Assembly (NCBI RefSeq): GCF_029626145.1
Contig: NZ_JARUBJ010000002.1
Span: 1,890,501 to 1,954,500 of the forward strand
Direction: 5' to 3'
DNA from: Micromonospora sp. WMMD961
GTDB taxonomy: Bacteria > Actinomycetota > Actinomycetes > Mycobacteriales > Micromonosporaceae
DNA: 64,000 nt
Shown here: positions 18,165 through 27,742 of the stretch, in pieces
How positions within the stretch are numbered: the first letter of the stretch is position 1
Layout of the letters: the number at the start of each line of letters is the position of its first letter
The notes under the pieces: model-generated
Databases searched by the model: none
Told to the model about the DNA's origin: nothing
The model's input: the letters and a program-made list of their open reading frames with translations, nothing else
Position numbers and translations under genes: made by a program

Positions 18165-18310
18165 GACCCGACCGCCTTCCGTCCGCGCCTGACCGCCGGC
18201 CCTGGAGCGTACCGGCCGACGGGCGGTCGACCGGTGGTTGGCGGAAACGGGACAGCGAGGTGACCGACCGGCCCCTCGCGCTGTCCGGCGCGGTTGGGCA
18301 GACTGCGGTG

Positions 18311-18904
18311 GTGACACTTCGGAGCCTGCCCACCGTCGGAGCCCTGTTGGTCGTCGCCGCCATCACGGCCGGTTGCGGCGGCGGTGACGACGACGCGGCC
18401 CCGTCGAGCGCGGCCCCCAGCGTGTCGTCCTTCTCGGCCCCGGCAGCCACCGGTCTACCCGGTGCGCCCACTCCCTCGGCCCTCCCGTCCAGCACCGGTG
18501 GCGTCACGTCCCCGCCGGCACCGGCGACCGCCGCGCCGCAGGGGCCCACGCAACGCCGTCCGGCCAGCACGCCGCCGGTGGTGCTGCCGCAGCGGCCGGC
18601 GGGGGCTCCGGGCGCCACGCAGGTGGTCACCGCGTTCAAGGCCGCCGGTCTCAAGGTGTCGAACCCGAGGGACCGTTCGGTGGACTGCGGACCGGACGGG
18701 CTGGGCCTGGGCTGTTCCGAGGTCGTCGCCACCGACGCCGTCACGGTGTACGTGTTTCCCGACGAGACCAGCGCCAGCGACATCGCGGAGACCTGGGGCG
18801 GTCAGTCGTACCGACGCGGAGCGGTGGTGCTCAACTACCTGGCGGCAAAGACCCCGGCCGCCGACCGGCTGCGATACGAGAAGGTGCTCAACGGCCTCGG
18901 CTGA
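18311..18904 (+). CDS. Lipoprotein of unknown function
   Basis: A 197-residue predicted lipoprotein. From GTG 18311 the product begins with a short basic stretch, a hydrophobic core and the lipobox ITAGC, giving a lipidated Cys near residue 21. An Asp/Pro/Ser/Thr-rich spacer (residues 25-105) follows, then a compact domain with VVTAFKAAGLKVSNPRDRSV and a paired-Cys segment (DCGPDGLGLGCSEVV). An in-frame GTG at 18260 would add 17 residues before the signal sequence and is less likely. It converges on lhr with 6 nt between stops. Confidence 0.75.
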   Translation: MTLRSLPTVGALLVVAAITAGCGGGDDDAAPSSAAPSVSSFSAPAATGLPGAPTPSALPSSTGGVTSPPAPATAAPQGPTQRRPASTPPVVLPQRPAGAPGATQVVTAFKAAGLKVSNPRDRSVDCGPDGLGLGCSEVVATDAVTVYVFPDETSASDIAETWGGQSYRRGAVVLNYLAAKTPAADRLRYEKVLNGLG

Positions 18905-18910
18905 GCGCGG

Positions 18911-21900
18911 TCAGCCGCGCAGGCGCAGGCCACGGGGGGTGGCCCGGAACCCGGCGGCGGTCAGCGCGTCGCGCAGCGGTGAGGAGTGCACCGCCTCGCC
19001 GTCGGCCCGCTCCACCGACATCGCACCCAACGCGCCCGAGTGCACGGCGTCGGCGAGCGCCTTGCCGGCCGCGGCGAGCGCGTCCGCGTCGTCGTTGAAG
19101 GAGAGCAGCGTCCGGCCACCGCGTTCCACGTAGAGGACGAGGTCGCCACCGACCTGCACCACCAGCGCACCGGCCTTGCGACCGGCACGGTGCCCGGTCG
19201 CCGGAGCGGCCCCGTCGCCGGAGTCGAGCACCCGCTCCGGCCAGGGCAGCGCCGCACCGTACGGGTTGGCGGGGTCGGTGGCGGCGAGCACGGTGGCCGG
19301 TGCGCCCCGGCCCCGGGCGCCGTCGGTGGGCTCGGCCAACGCGCGGAGGCGGTCCACCGCGCCGGGCACCGCGAACTGCGCCGCGCCCAGCCCTTCGACG
19401 AAGTAACCACGGCGGGCCGCGCCGCGCTCCTCCAGCGCCGACAGCACCGGGTAGACCGCCGAGAAACCGCCGACCACCTGTTCGGCCATCACCGCGCCGC
19501 GGGTGACCACCCCGTGTCGCTCCAGCAGGACGTCGGCGAGCGCGGCGGCCCGCCGGGTCGGGTCGACGTCCCGCTCCGGCAGGCGTGACCACCGACCGGC
19601 GACGGTCGGCGGACCACCGCGGGTGGGCAGCGCCACCCGACCGGGACGCCGGTAACGGGTGCGCGGCGCGGACGGCCGCGAGCGGTGCGCACCACCAGCG
19701 CCGAGCACCGCGCGCAGCGGAGCGAGGGTGTCGTTGGTGAGGTGCCCGGCCCAGACCAGGTCCCAGATCACGCCGGTCAGCGCGGCGTCGTCGGTGGAGC
19801 CGACCCGGTCGGCCAGCGGCCGGAAGAACAACGCCTGCCCGTCGCCGAGCGCGTCGAGCACCGCGTCGTGCAGCGGGGTACGGGTCAACGCCTCGTCCGG
19901 CGGCGGGAGCAGCAGCGGTGCGGCGTCCGCGTACGCGAGGGTCACCCAGCCGTCACCACCGGAGATCGCCCCCGACCCGGCCCAGAGCACCTCCCCGCTG
20001 GCGCACAGCTCGTCGAGCTGGGCGGGGGAGTAGTCGGCGACCCGACCGGGCAGCACCAACCGTTCCAGGGCGGACGCCGGCACCGCCGCGCCCTGCAACT
20101 GCTCCACCGTCGCGGCGAGCGCCTCCACCCCTCGGGCGGACGAGCCGACCTGCTGCCAACGTGGCAGGAACGTGGCGAGCGCCCGGGGCGGCACCGGCTC
20201 GATCTCGCGGCGTAGCGCCGCGAGCGAGCGGCGGCGCAGCATCCGCAGCACCTCGGCGTCGCACCACTGGGCACCGGCAGACTCCGGGGTGAACTCCCCG
20301 GACACCACCCGCCCGGTGGCGCCGAGCCGGCGCAACGCCTGCTCGACGACGAACACGCCGAGCCCGAAGCGGGCCGCGCAACTGGCGGCGGCGAACGGCC
20401 CGTGCGTGCGGGCGTAGCGGGCCACCAGGTCACCGAGCGGATCGGCCACCGGGGCGAGGTACGCCTCGGCCACCCCGACCGGCAGCGCCACGCCGAGGGC
20501 GTCACGCAGCCGGCCGGCGTCCTCGACGCCCACCCAGCGCTGCTCGCCGGCGATCCGGACCCGCAGCACCCGGCGGGTCGCCTCCAGCTCGGTCAGCCAG
20601 GCCCCGGGCACTCCTCGCTCGGTCAGCTCGGCGTCGCTCAGGTCACCGAGCACCCGCAGCAGCTCGACGACGTCCTCGGCGTCGCGGGGGCGGCGTTGCT
20701 CGGTCAGCCAGCGCAACTGCCGATCCGTCTCGGTGAGCACGGCCGGGTCGAGCAGCTCGCGCAGGTCGACCCGGCCGAGCAACTCGCCGAGGAGCGTGGA
20801 GTCGAGGGCGAGCGCGGCGGCGCGACGCTCGGCCAGCGGAGCGTCGCCCTCGTAGAGGAACGCGCCGACGTAACCGAAGAGCAGCGACCGGGCGAACGGC
20901 GACGGCGCGCTGGTCTCGACCTCGACCAGCCGCACCTTTCGGGTGGCCAGGTCTCGCATCAGGCCGGCCAGTGCCGGCTGGTCGAAGACGTCCTGGAGGC
21001 ACTCTCGGGCGGCCTCCAGGGTGACCGGGAAGTCCGCGTACTCGCGGGCGACGTCGAGCAGTTGAGCGGCGCGTTGCCGCTGCTGCCAGAGCGGTTGGCG
21101 GCGGCGCGGGTCGCGGCGGGGCAGCAGCAGCGACCGGGCCGCGCACTCCCGGAAACGGGCGGCGAAGAGCGCGGACGTGCCGACCGACTCCTCGACGAGT
21201 TGGGCGATCTCGTCCGGCTCGAAGACCACCACCTCGGCGCCGGGCGGCTCGTCGGCGGTGTCCGGAAGTCGCACCACGATGCCGTCGTCGGAGGGCATCA
21301 CCTGGGCGTCCACCCCGTACCGCTCGGCCAGCCGGCGACCGACGGCGAGCGCCCACGGCCCGTTGACCCGGGCGCCGAGGACGCTGTGCACGGCGAGCCG
21401 CCAGTCGCCCAGCTCGTCGCGGAACCGCTCGACCACGACGGTGCGGTCGTCGGGCAGCGAACGGGTGGCCTCCCGCTGCTCGCGCAGGTAGGCCATCAGG
21501 TTGCCGGCGGCCCAGTCGTCCAGGCCGCCGTCGCGCAGCGTGGCCAGCGCCGCCTCGTCGCTCTGCCGCAGCAGGGTGCGCACCCGGGCGCCGATGGCCC
21601 GGCCCAGCTCCACCGGCCGGCCCAGCTGGTCGCCCTTCCAGAAGGGCATCCGCGCGGCCTGACCGGGGGCGGGCGAGACCAGCACCCGGTCGGGCGTGAT
21701 CTCCTCGATGCGCCAGGAGGAGGAGCCGAGCAGGAAGACGTCGCCGACCCGCGACTCGTAGACCATCTCCTCGTCCAGCTCACCGACGCGGGCGGCCCGT
21801 TCGGCACCGGCCAGGAAGACCCCGAACAGGCCCCGGTCCGGGATCGTGCCGCCGCTGGTCACCGCGAGTCGTTGTGCGCCGGGACGCCCGGTGAGCAGGT

Positions 21901-23611
21901 CGGTGGTGCGGTCCCAGACCAGTCGGGGGCGCAGCTCGGCGAAGGCGGTGGACGGGTAGCGGCCGGAGAGCATGTCCAGCACGGCGTGCAGCGCGGAGTC
22001 GGGCAACTCGGCGAAGGGGGCAGCCCGGCGGACCAGCACGGCCAGGTCACCGAGCGGCCACGGCTCCAGTGCCACCATCGCGACGATCTGCTGGGCCAGC
22101 ACGTCCAGCGGGTTGCGCGGGTAGTGCAGCTCCTCGATCGCGCCGTCGGTCATCCGCTCGGCGACCACCGCGCAGGACAGCAGGTCACCGCGGTGCTTGG
22201 GGAAGACCACCCCACGGGAGACCGCCCCCACCTGATGCCCGGCCCGGCCGACCCGTTGCAGACCGGCGGCCACGCTGGGTGGGGCCTCGATCTGCACCAC
22301 CAGGTCGACAGCGCCCATGTCGATGCCCAGCTCCAGGCTGGAGGTGGCCACCACCGCCGGAAGTTGGCCGGACTTGAGCGCCTCCTCGATGTGCTTGCGC
22401 TCCTCCCGGGAGACGCTGCCGTGGTGGGCGCGGGCGATCACCGGCGACGCGCCGGTGGCCGCGCCGGACTGGGCCATCACCTCGGCCGGTGGCCGGTTGC
22501 GCACCGGACCGGCGGGGCCACCCCACCGCTGCGCGCCGGCCGCCGGGTCGCGGTCGGCCGCCAGGTCGTCGCCGGCCGACAACCCCTCCGGTACGCCGAG
22601 CGCGCTCTCGGCCGATGAGGATGCGGCCTCTTCGGCGGCCAGCTCGTTGAGCCGGGCGCAGAGGCGCTCGGCGCTGCGGCGGGAGTTGGTGAAGACGATG
22701 GTCGAGCGGTGCTGCCCGATGAGGGTGAAGACCCGCTCCTCGACGGCCGGCCAGATCGAGGCGCGACGCGGGCCGGGGCCGCCGAGGTCGTCCTCCGGTG
22801 GCTGCTCCTGCTCGTCGAGGCGGGTCATGTCCTCCACCGGGACCTGAACGCTGACCTCGATGGTCTTCGGGGTGGCCGGTTGCACCACGTCGACCGGGCG
22901 GGCGCCGCCGAGGAACTGCGCGCAGGCGTCGATCGGCCGGACGGTGGCGGAGAGCCCGATGCGTTGCGCCGGGGCGGGCAGCAGCTCGTCGAGGCGTTCG
23001 AGGGAGAGGGCGAGGTGGGCGCCACGTTTGCTGCCGGCCACCGCGTGCACCTCGTCGACGATCACCGTCTGGACGCCGCGCAGCGAATCGCGGGCGGCGG
23101 ACGTGAGCAGCAGGAACAGCGACTCGGGTGTGGTGATGAGGATGTCCGGTGGGGTGCGGGCGAAGGCTCGTCGCTCGTCGGCCGGTGTGTCGCCGGTGCG
23201 CATGCCGACGGTGATGTCGGGCGGTGCGACGCCCAGCCGGGTCGCCGCCTGCCGGATCCCGGCCAGCGGGGCGCGCAGGTTGCGTTCGACGTCGACGGCG
23301 AGGGCCTTGAGTGGGCTGACGTAGAGCACTCGACACCGCTGGCGGGCCTCGGTCGGTGCCGGTTCGCGGGCGAGCCGGTCCAGTGACCAGAGGAAGGCCG
23401 CGAGCGTCTTGCCCGAGCCGGTGGGTGCCACGACGAGGGCGTTGCGGCCGGCGGCGACGGACCGCCAGGCGCCGGTCTGGGCGGCGGTGGGCGCGGCGAA
23501 GGCCGCGTCGAACCAGGCACGGGTGGCCGGACCGAACCCGGCGAGCACCGTGCGGGCGTCTGCGTCTGCCCCGGTCACCGGTCCATCGTGCCCCGCCGGT
23601 ACGACATCCAC
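18911..23611 (-). CDS. lhr: Lhr-type ATP-dependent DNA helicase
   Basis: A 1566-residue superfamily 2 helicase. The core has Walker A VAPTGSGKTLAAFLWS (residues about 61-76), DEVH in VIVDEVHAVAG, SAT in IGLSATVRPID and a second RecA domain with GRAGHQVGAVSRG. A winged helix and the long Lhr C-terminal region follow, as in mycobacterial Lhr of about 1500 residues. Lhr is a 3'-5' translocase tied to DNA repair and in mycobacteria belongs to the mitomycin C response. ATG 23611 gives the longest product; GTG 23578 is an equally plausible start. The gene is divergent from a small unknown gene across a 144-nt AT-rich region with a strong palindrome. Confidence 0.93.
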   Translation of the reverse strand: MDVVPAGHDGPVTGADADARTVLAGFGPATRAWFDAAFAAPTAAQTGAWRSVAAGRNALVVAPTGSGKTLAAFLWSLDRLAREPAPTEARQRCRVLYVSPLKALAVDVERNLRAPLAGIRQAATRLGVAPPDITVGMRTGDTPADERRAFARTPPDILITTPESLFLLLTSAARDSLRGVQTVIVDEVHAVAGSKRGAHLALSLERLDELLPAPAQRIGLSATVRPIDACAQFLGGARPVDVVQPATPKTIEVSVQVPVEDMTRLDEQEQPPEDDLGGPGPRRASIWPAVEERVFTLIGQHRSTIVFTNSRRSAERLCARLNELAAEEAASSSAESALGVPEGLSAGDDLAADRDPAAGAQRWGGPAGPVRNRPPAEVMAQSGAATGASPVIARAHHGSVSREERKHIEEALKSGQLPAVVATSSLELGIDMGAVDLVVQIEAPPSVAAGLQRVGRAGHQVGAVSRGVVFPKHRGDLLSCAVVAERMTDGAIEELHYPRNPLDVLAQQIVAMVALEPWPLGDLAVLVRRAAPFAELPDSALHAVLDMLSGRYPSTAFAELRPRLVWDRTTDLLTGRPGAQRLAVTSGGTIPDRGLFGVFLAGAERAARVGELDEEMVYESRVGDVFLLGSSSWRIEEITPDRVLVSPAPGQAARMPFWKGDQLGRPVELGRAIGARVRTLLRQSDEAALATLRDGGLDDWAAGNLMAYLREQREATRSLPDDRTVVVERFRDELGDWRLAVHSVLGARVNGPWALAVGRRLAERYGVDAQVMPSDDGIVVRLPDTADEPPGAEVVVFEPDEIAQLVEESVGTSALFAARFRECAARSLLLPRRDPRRRQPLWQQRQRAAQLLDVAREYADFPVTLEAARECLQDVFDQPALAGLMRDLATRKVRLVEVETSAPSPFARSLLFGYVGAFLYEGDAPLAERRAAALALDSTLLGELLGRVDLRELLDPAVLTETDRQLRWLTEQRRPRDAEDVVELLRVLGDLSDAELTERGVPGAWLTELEATRRVLRVRIAGEQRWVGVEDAGRLRDALGVALPVGVAEAYLAPVADPLGDLVARYARTHGPFAAASCAARFGLGVFVVEQALRRLGATGRVVSGEFTPESAGAQWCDAEVLRMLRRRSLAALRREIEPVPPRALATFLPRWQQVGSSARGVEALAATVEQLQGAAVPASALERLVLPGRVADYSPAQLDELCASGEVLWAGSGAISGGDGWVTLAYADAAPLLLPPPDEALTRTPLHDAVLDALGDGQALFFRPLADRVGSTDDAALTGVIWDLVWAGHLTNDTLAPLRAVLGAGGAHRSRPSAPRTRYRRPGRVALPTRGGPPTVAGRWSRLPERDVDPTRRAAALADVLLERHGVVTRGAVMAEQVVGGFSAVYPVLSALEERGAARRGYFVEGLGAAQFAVPGAVDRLRALAEPTDGARGRGAPATVLAATDPANPYGAALPWPERVLDSGDGAAPATGHRAGRKAGALVVQVGGDLVLYVERGGRTLLSFNDDADALAAAGKALADAVHSGALGAMSVERADGEAVHSSPLRDALTAAGFRATPRGLRLRG

Positions 23612-23665
23612 GAGCGACCCGATGCGGAATGTGCCCGAGTAAAGGAAAAAGCGTGGAACGTGCGC

Positions 23666-23690
23666 TTAATACGTTAAGTCTCACTTAACT
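23666..23690. promoter_or_regulatory. AT-rich palindromic operator between lhr and a small gene
   Basis: GTTAAGT-CTC-ACTTAAC (23674-23690) is a perfect 7-bp inverted repeat with a 3-nt spacer. A third half-site CTTAA at 23666 makes a second palindrome, CTTAA-TACG-TTAAG, that overlaps the first. Such AT-rich sequence is rare in this genome, which supports a protein-binding site in this divergent promoter region. Confidence 0.55.
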
Positions 23691-23755
23691 GCTTGCTTCC
23701 ACGGAGCAACATAAAGTAACTTCACTCGCAACGCGAACCGGGGTGAGGGGATTTG

Positions 23756-24142
23756 ATGGCCGGCGAGCAGCGCACCGTCGAACCGGGCACCGACGTGCTG
23801 ATTCGCAAGGTTGACAGTCATCTTGCCGCGCTCCGTGGTGGTCTGCACGGCCCCGAGCTGGAGCTCGCCGAACGCCTCGCCCGCTGTCTACGGGAGTTGG
23901 TCCTCTGCACCGCCCAGGCGAGTGCGGCCGATCGCGGCCAGGTTCGCGTCGCCGTCCACTACTTCGTGCTGCGTCGGGAGAGCCGTGGCCGGTTGCTCTC
24001 GGTGCGGTCGCTGGCCGTGGCGGAGCGGGTCGTCGATCGGGTCGCGCGCCAACTCGGCCGTCCGGACCTACTTGCCGAGCTCCACCGCAACCGCCCCACC
24101 CCGGACGACACCAAACCCCTCAGCAACGCCCTCCAGCACTGA
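23756..24142 (+). CDS. Hypothetical protein behind an AT-rich promoter
   Basis: A 128-residue soluble protein, predicted all-helical, rich in Leu, Arg and Ala, with a conserved-looking centre LAERLARCLRELVLCTAQAS and a later VHYFVLRRESRGRLLSVRSL. I do not recognise the family. There is no signal peptide, membrane segment or nucleotide-binding motif. The ATG at 23756 has GAGGGG 5 nt upstream; a TTG 3 nt earlier is the only other close start. It is transcribed away from lhr from the palindromic promoter region and is followed by inverted repeat b. Confidence 0.7.
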   Translation: MAGEQRTVEPGTDVLIRKVDSHLAALRGGLHGPELELAERLARCLRELVLCTAQASAADRGQVRVAVHYFVLRRESRGRLLSVRSLAVAERVVDRVARQLGRPDLLAELHRNRPTPDDTKPLSNALQH

Positions 24143-24167
24143 CCCCCCGCCCACCCCCCTCCGCCCG

Positions 24168-24243
24168 GTCGATCATGGAGTTGTGGTGGGTGACAAAAGC
24201 GTTCTTTTCCGATCAAGATGGACACCACTACTCCATGATCGAC
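24168..24243. repeat. Intergenic inverted repeat b (GTCGATCATG family)
   Basis: Arms 24168-24188 and 24223-24243 pair over 21 bp with one mismatch; the loop is 34 nt. The left arm is identical to that of the repeat at 34201. It starts 25 nt after the preceding gene and ends 126 nt before mrpA, with nothing else recognisable in the gap. Confidence 0.9.
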
Positions 24244-24369
24244 GCGGAGCTGGGTGGGTGGACTGCGGACGAATTCCGGCAAAACCGCCCGGAGGGCGAT
24301 GAACTGGCGTCTGATCGCTGCTAGGCGCCACCGCTGTACGGGCGTCGGCCACCTCGATCGGGAGCGCAG

Positions 24370-27204
24370 GTGCTGGTACTGCTCGTCCTCCACCTCGCGG
24401 CGGCTCTCGCCGCACCGCTGCTTGTCCGGTGGTGGGGTTCGAGCGCGTGCTATGCGCTGGCGCTGGCGCCCGCCGCCGCGTTCTGCTGGGCGGTGGCCCG
24501 CACCCCGGACGTCGGCGACGGCGGGGCGGTGGTCGAGACGTACCCGTGGATCCAGCAGTTGGGTCTGGACATCGCGCTGCGGCTCACCACGCTGTCCTGG
24601 CTGATGACACTGCTGATCGGCGGCGTCGGCGCGCTGGTCCTGGTCTACAGCGCCCGCTACTTCAGTACCGGCTCCACCGGAATGGCGCAGTTCGCCGGGG
24701 TCCTGGTGGCCTTCGCCGGCGCGATGCTCGTCCTGGTCTTCGCCGACGACCTGCTGCTGCTCTACGTCGGTTGGGAGCTGACCACGATCTTCTCGTACCT
24801 GCTGATCGGGCACAGCACCGAACGGCGGTCCAGCCGGTGGGCGGCGGCGCAGGCGTTGACGGTCACCACGCTGGGCGGGCTCGCCATGCTGGTCGGGTTC
24901 ATCATGCTGGGCGAGCACGCCGGCACCTACCGCTGGTCGGAGCTCAGCACCCAGCCGCTGCCCGGCGGCGGGTACCTGGTCGGCGCCGTGCTGCTGATCC
25001 TGGCCGGCGCGCTGTCCAAGTCGGCGGTGCTGCCGTTCAACTCCTGGCTACCGGTCGCGATGGCGGCCCCCACGCCGGTCAGCGCGTACCTGCACGCCGC
25101 CGCGATGGTCAAGGGCGGCGTCTACCTGGTCGGGCTGCTCGCGCCGGTGCTCGCCACGGTCGGCCCGTGGCGGCCGGTGGTGCAGGTCGCCGGCGTGGCG
25201 ACAATGCTCGTCGGCGGTTGGGCGGCACTGCGGCAGACCGATCTGAAACTGCTGCTGGCGTACGGGACGGTCAGTCAGCTCGGTCTGCTGGTCGCGGTCA
25301 CCGGGTCGGGCACCCCCGACGCGGCCCTGGCCGGCGTGGCGATGCTGCTGGCGCACGCGCTGTTCAAGGCGGCGCTGTTCCTGGTCGTCGGCATCATCGA
25401 CCACGGTGCCGGCACCCGTGACCTGCGCGAGTTGACCGGACTGCGGCGCTGGTCCAGGTCGCTGTTCGTGGTGGCGGTGCTGGCCGCGGCGTCGATGGCC
25501 GGCGTGCCGCCGCTGGTCGGCTTCGTGTCCAAGGAGGCGGTGTTCGCGGCGTTCACCCACCAGCCGGTGCTCCTCAGCGGTCTGGTCGTCGGGACGGTGC
25601 TCACCGTCGCGTACAGCGCACGCTTCCTCTGGGGCGCGTTCGCCGACCGGCCGGGCGTGGCACCGGTCCGACCGGGACCGGTCGCCGCATCGATGCTGGT
25701 CCCGCCGGCGGTGCTCGCCGGGGTCGGTCTCCTCGCCGGCCCGGCCGCGAGCGTGTTGGACGAGCTGTTGAGCCCGTACGCCGATCTGCTCGGTGAGGTG
25801 GACGCGCACCTGGCGCTCTGGTCCGGGCCGACTCCGGCGCTCGGCCTGTCCGTCGTGGCGCTCGTCGGCGGTGGCCTGCTCTTCGCCCTGCGCGGCCCGT
25901 TCGCCCCGGTGCTGGCCCGGCTGCGCGCGCCGGTGAGCGGCAACCAGGGGTACGAGTGGATCGTGGGCCGGTTGGACCGGCTGGCCATCGAAGTCACCGG
26001 CGCGACCCAGCGTGGTTCCCTGCCGCAGTATCTGGCCATCATCCTGCTCGCCCTGGTGCTGGTGCCCGGTACGGCGATGCTCTCCGCCGGCCCGTGGCGG
26101 GCGAGGATCCCGCTCTGGGACAGCCTGCTGCAACCGGTGGTCGTCGTGGTGATCGCGGTCGCCGCGGTGCTGGCGGTCGGTGCCCGTCGCCGTCTGACGG
26201 CGATGCTGCTGGTGGGGATGACCGGCTACGGCACGGCGATGCTGTTCGTCCTGCACGGAGCACCCGATCTGGCGCTGACCCAGTTTCTGGTGGAGACCGC
26301 GACGATCGCGGTCTTCGTGCTGGTGCTGCGTCGCCTGCCGGAGCGGTTCTCGGCCCGTCCGCTGCGTCGTACCCGCTGGGCCCGTCGGGTCATCGGGGTG
26401 GCGGCGGGAGTGGTGGCCGCCGGGTTGGCCCTCGCCGCCGTCGGCGCCCGCCGGGCACCGGACATCTCCGCCGCCTTCCCGGATCTGGCGGTTGTGCAGG
26501 GGTACGGCCGCAACGTGGTCAACGTGACCCTTGTCGACATCCGGGCCTGGGACACGATGGGCGAGCTGGCGGTGTTGGTGGTGGCCGCTACCGGGGTGGC
26601 CAGCCTGATCTTCGAGCGCTCCCGCACCGGGCCGCGGCCGCGTCGGCCCGAGTCCGACCAGCGGGTGGGTGCACGCGACCGGCCGGTCTGGCTGCGCGGT
26701 GGGCCCACTCTCTACGAGGAACGCCGCTCGATCGTGTTGGAGGTGGTCATCCGGCTGATCTTCCACACCGTGGTGCTGTTCTCGCTGTTCCTGCTCTTCT
26801 CCGGGCACAACGCGCCGGGCGGCGGGTTCGCCGGTGGGCTGGTAGCGGGTCTGGCCCTGGTGGTCCGCTATCTGGCCGGTGGCCGGTACGAGCTGACCGA
26901 GGCGGCCCCGATCGGCGCCGGCGCGATTCTCGGCGCCGGGCTGGCCGTGGCGGTGGGCAGTGGCGTGGTGGCGCTGCTGGTCGGCGGGTCGGTGCTGGAG
27001 AGCGCGAAGGTCGACCGCGTCCTGCCCCTGGTCGGTGACGCTCATCTGGTCACGTCGCTCTTCTTCGACATCGGCGTGTACCTGGTCGTGATCGGGTTGG
27101 TGCTGGACATCCTGCGCAGCCTCGGCGCCGAGGTGGACCGGCACATCGAGGCCACTGGAACGTCCACCGGCGGGTTGGCCGTCGACAAGGGAGATCGACC
27201 GTGA
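24370..27204 (+). CDS. mrpA: Mrp Na+/H+ antiporter subunit A with fused subunit B domain
   Basis: A 944-residue polytopic membrane protein, the largest subunit of the multi-subunit Na+/H+ antiporter related to NADH dehydrogenase NuoL. WELTTIFSYLLIGHS, KSAVLPFNSWLPVAMAAPTP and SAYLHAAAMVKGGVYLVG contain the conserved Glu and Lys of the proton path. The last 150 residues (VVLFSLFLLFSGHNAPGGGF) are an MrpB domain, so A and B are fused, as in many actinobacteria, and no separate mrpB exists. The GTG at 24370 follows GGAG. It heads an operon with mrpC 55 nt downstream. Confidence 0.95.
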   Translation: MLVLLVLHLAAALAAPLLVRWWGSSACYALALAPAAAFCWAVARTPDVGDGGAVVETYPWIQQLGLDIALRLTTLSWLMTLLIGGVGALVLVYSARYFSTGSTGMAQFAGVLVAFAGAMLVLVFADDLLLLYVGWELTTIFSYLLIGHSTERRSSRWAAAQALTVTTLGGLAMLVGFIMLGEHAGTYRWSELSTQPLPGGGYLVGAVLLILAGALSKSAVLPFNSWLPVAMAAPTPVSAYLHAAAMVKGGVYLVGLLAPVLATVGPWRPVVQVAGVATMLVGGWAALRQTDLKLLLAYGTVSQLGLLVAVTGSGTPDAALAGVAMLLAHALFKAALFLVVGIIDHGAGTRDLRELTGLRRWSRSLFVVAVLAAASMAGVPPLVGFVSKEAVFAAFTHQPVLLSGLVVGTVLTVAYSARFLWGAFADRPGVAPVRPGPVAASMLVPPAVLAGVGLLAGPAASVLDELLSPYADLLGEVDAHLALWSGPTPALGLSVVALVGGGLLFALRGPFAPVLARLRAPVSGNQGYEWIVGRLDRLAIEVTGATQRGSLPQYLAIILLALVLVPGTAMLSAGPWRARIPLWDSLLQPVVVVVIAVAAVLAVGARRRLTAMLLVGMTGYGTAMLFVLHGAPDLALTQFLVETATIAVFVLVLRRLPERFSARPLRRTRWARRVIGVAAGVVAAGLALAAVGARRAPDISAAFPDLAVVQGYGRNVVNVTLVDIRAWDTMGELAVLVVAATGVASLIFERSRTGPRPRRPESDQRVGARDRPVWLRGGPTLYEERRSIVLEVVIRLIFHTVVLFSLFLLFSGHNAPGGGFAGGLVAGLALVVRYLAGGRYELTEAAPIGAGAILGAGLAVAVGSGVVALLVGGSVLESAKVDRVLPLVGDAHLVTSLFFDIGVYLVVIGLVLDILRSLGAEVDRHIEATGTSTGGLAVDKGDRP

Positions 27205-27259
27205 GCGCGAGGAGTGAGCCGGGTTTGCGAGCCCCGCAGTCGCGAACAGAGGTGGCACG

Positions 27260-27742
27260 GTGACAGCGAGTGGTGCGCGGCCGACGTTGGTGCTGGTGCT
27301 GGCCGTCGCGGTGCTGGTCGGGTGTGGGGTGATCCTGCTGTTGGAGCGCAGCCTGACCCGGATCCTGCTCGGGGTGGTCATGCTCGGAAACGGGGTGAAC
27401 CTGTTGATCCTGTTCGGCGGTCGGTCGGGTGGGGCGCCGATCGTCGGCACCGGGCCGGTGGAGCGGATGAGCGACCCGCTGCCGCAGGCGATGGTGTTGA
27501 CCTCCATCGTGATCACCTTCGGGTTCACCGCGTTCCTGCTCGCGGTGGCGTACCGCAGCTGGTATCTCTCCGGTGACGACGAGGTGCCTGACGACCTGGA
27601 GGACCGGCAGATCATCCGCCGGGCCGGGCGCAACGAGATGGGCGCGGTCGATCACGGTGGCGAGGGCCCGAACGGTGACCCGGAGCAGGTCGACCCCGAG
27701 CCGGCCCGCCGACGGTTACGACGCGGGGACGAGTCGCGATGA
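27260..27742 (+). CDS. mrpC: Mrp antiporter subunit C
   Basis: A 160-residue NuoK-like subunit with three membrane helices. GVILLLERSLTRILLGVVML and the following GNGVNLLIL carry the conserved helix with its buried residues, and DPLPQAMVLTSIVITFGFTA is the family block. A hydrophilic tail of about 55 residues is longer than in Bacillus MrpC. It overlaps mrpD by 4 nt. Confidence 0.93.
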   Translation: MTASGARPTLVLVLAVAVLVGCGVILLLERSLTRILLGVVMLGNGVNLLILFGGRSGGAPIVGTGPVERMSDPLPQAMVLTSIVITFGFTAFLLAVAYRSWYLSGDDEVPDDLEDRQIIRRAGRNEMGAVDHGGEGPNGDPEQVDPEPARRRLRRGDESR

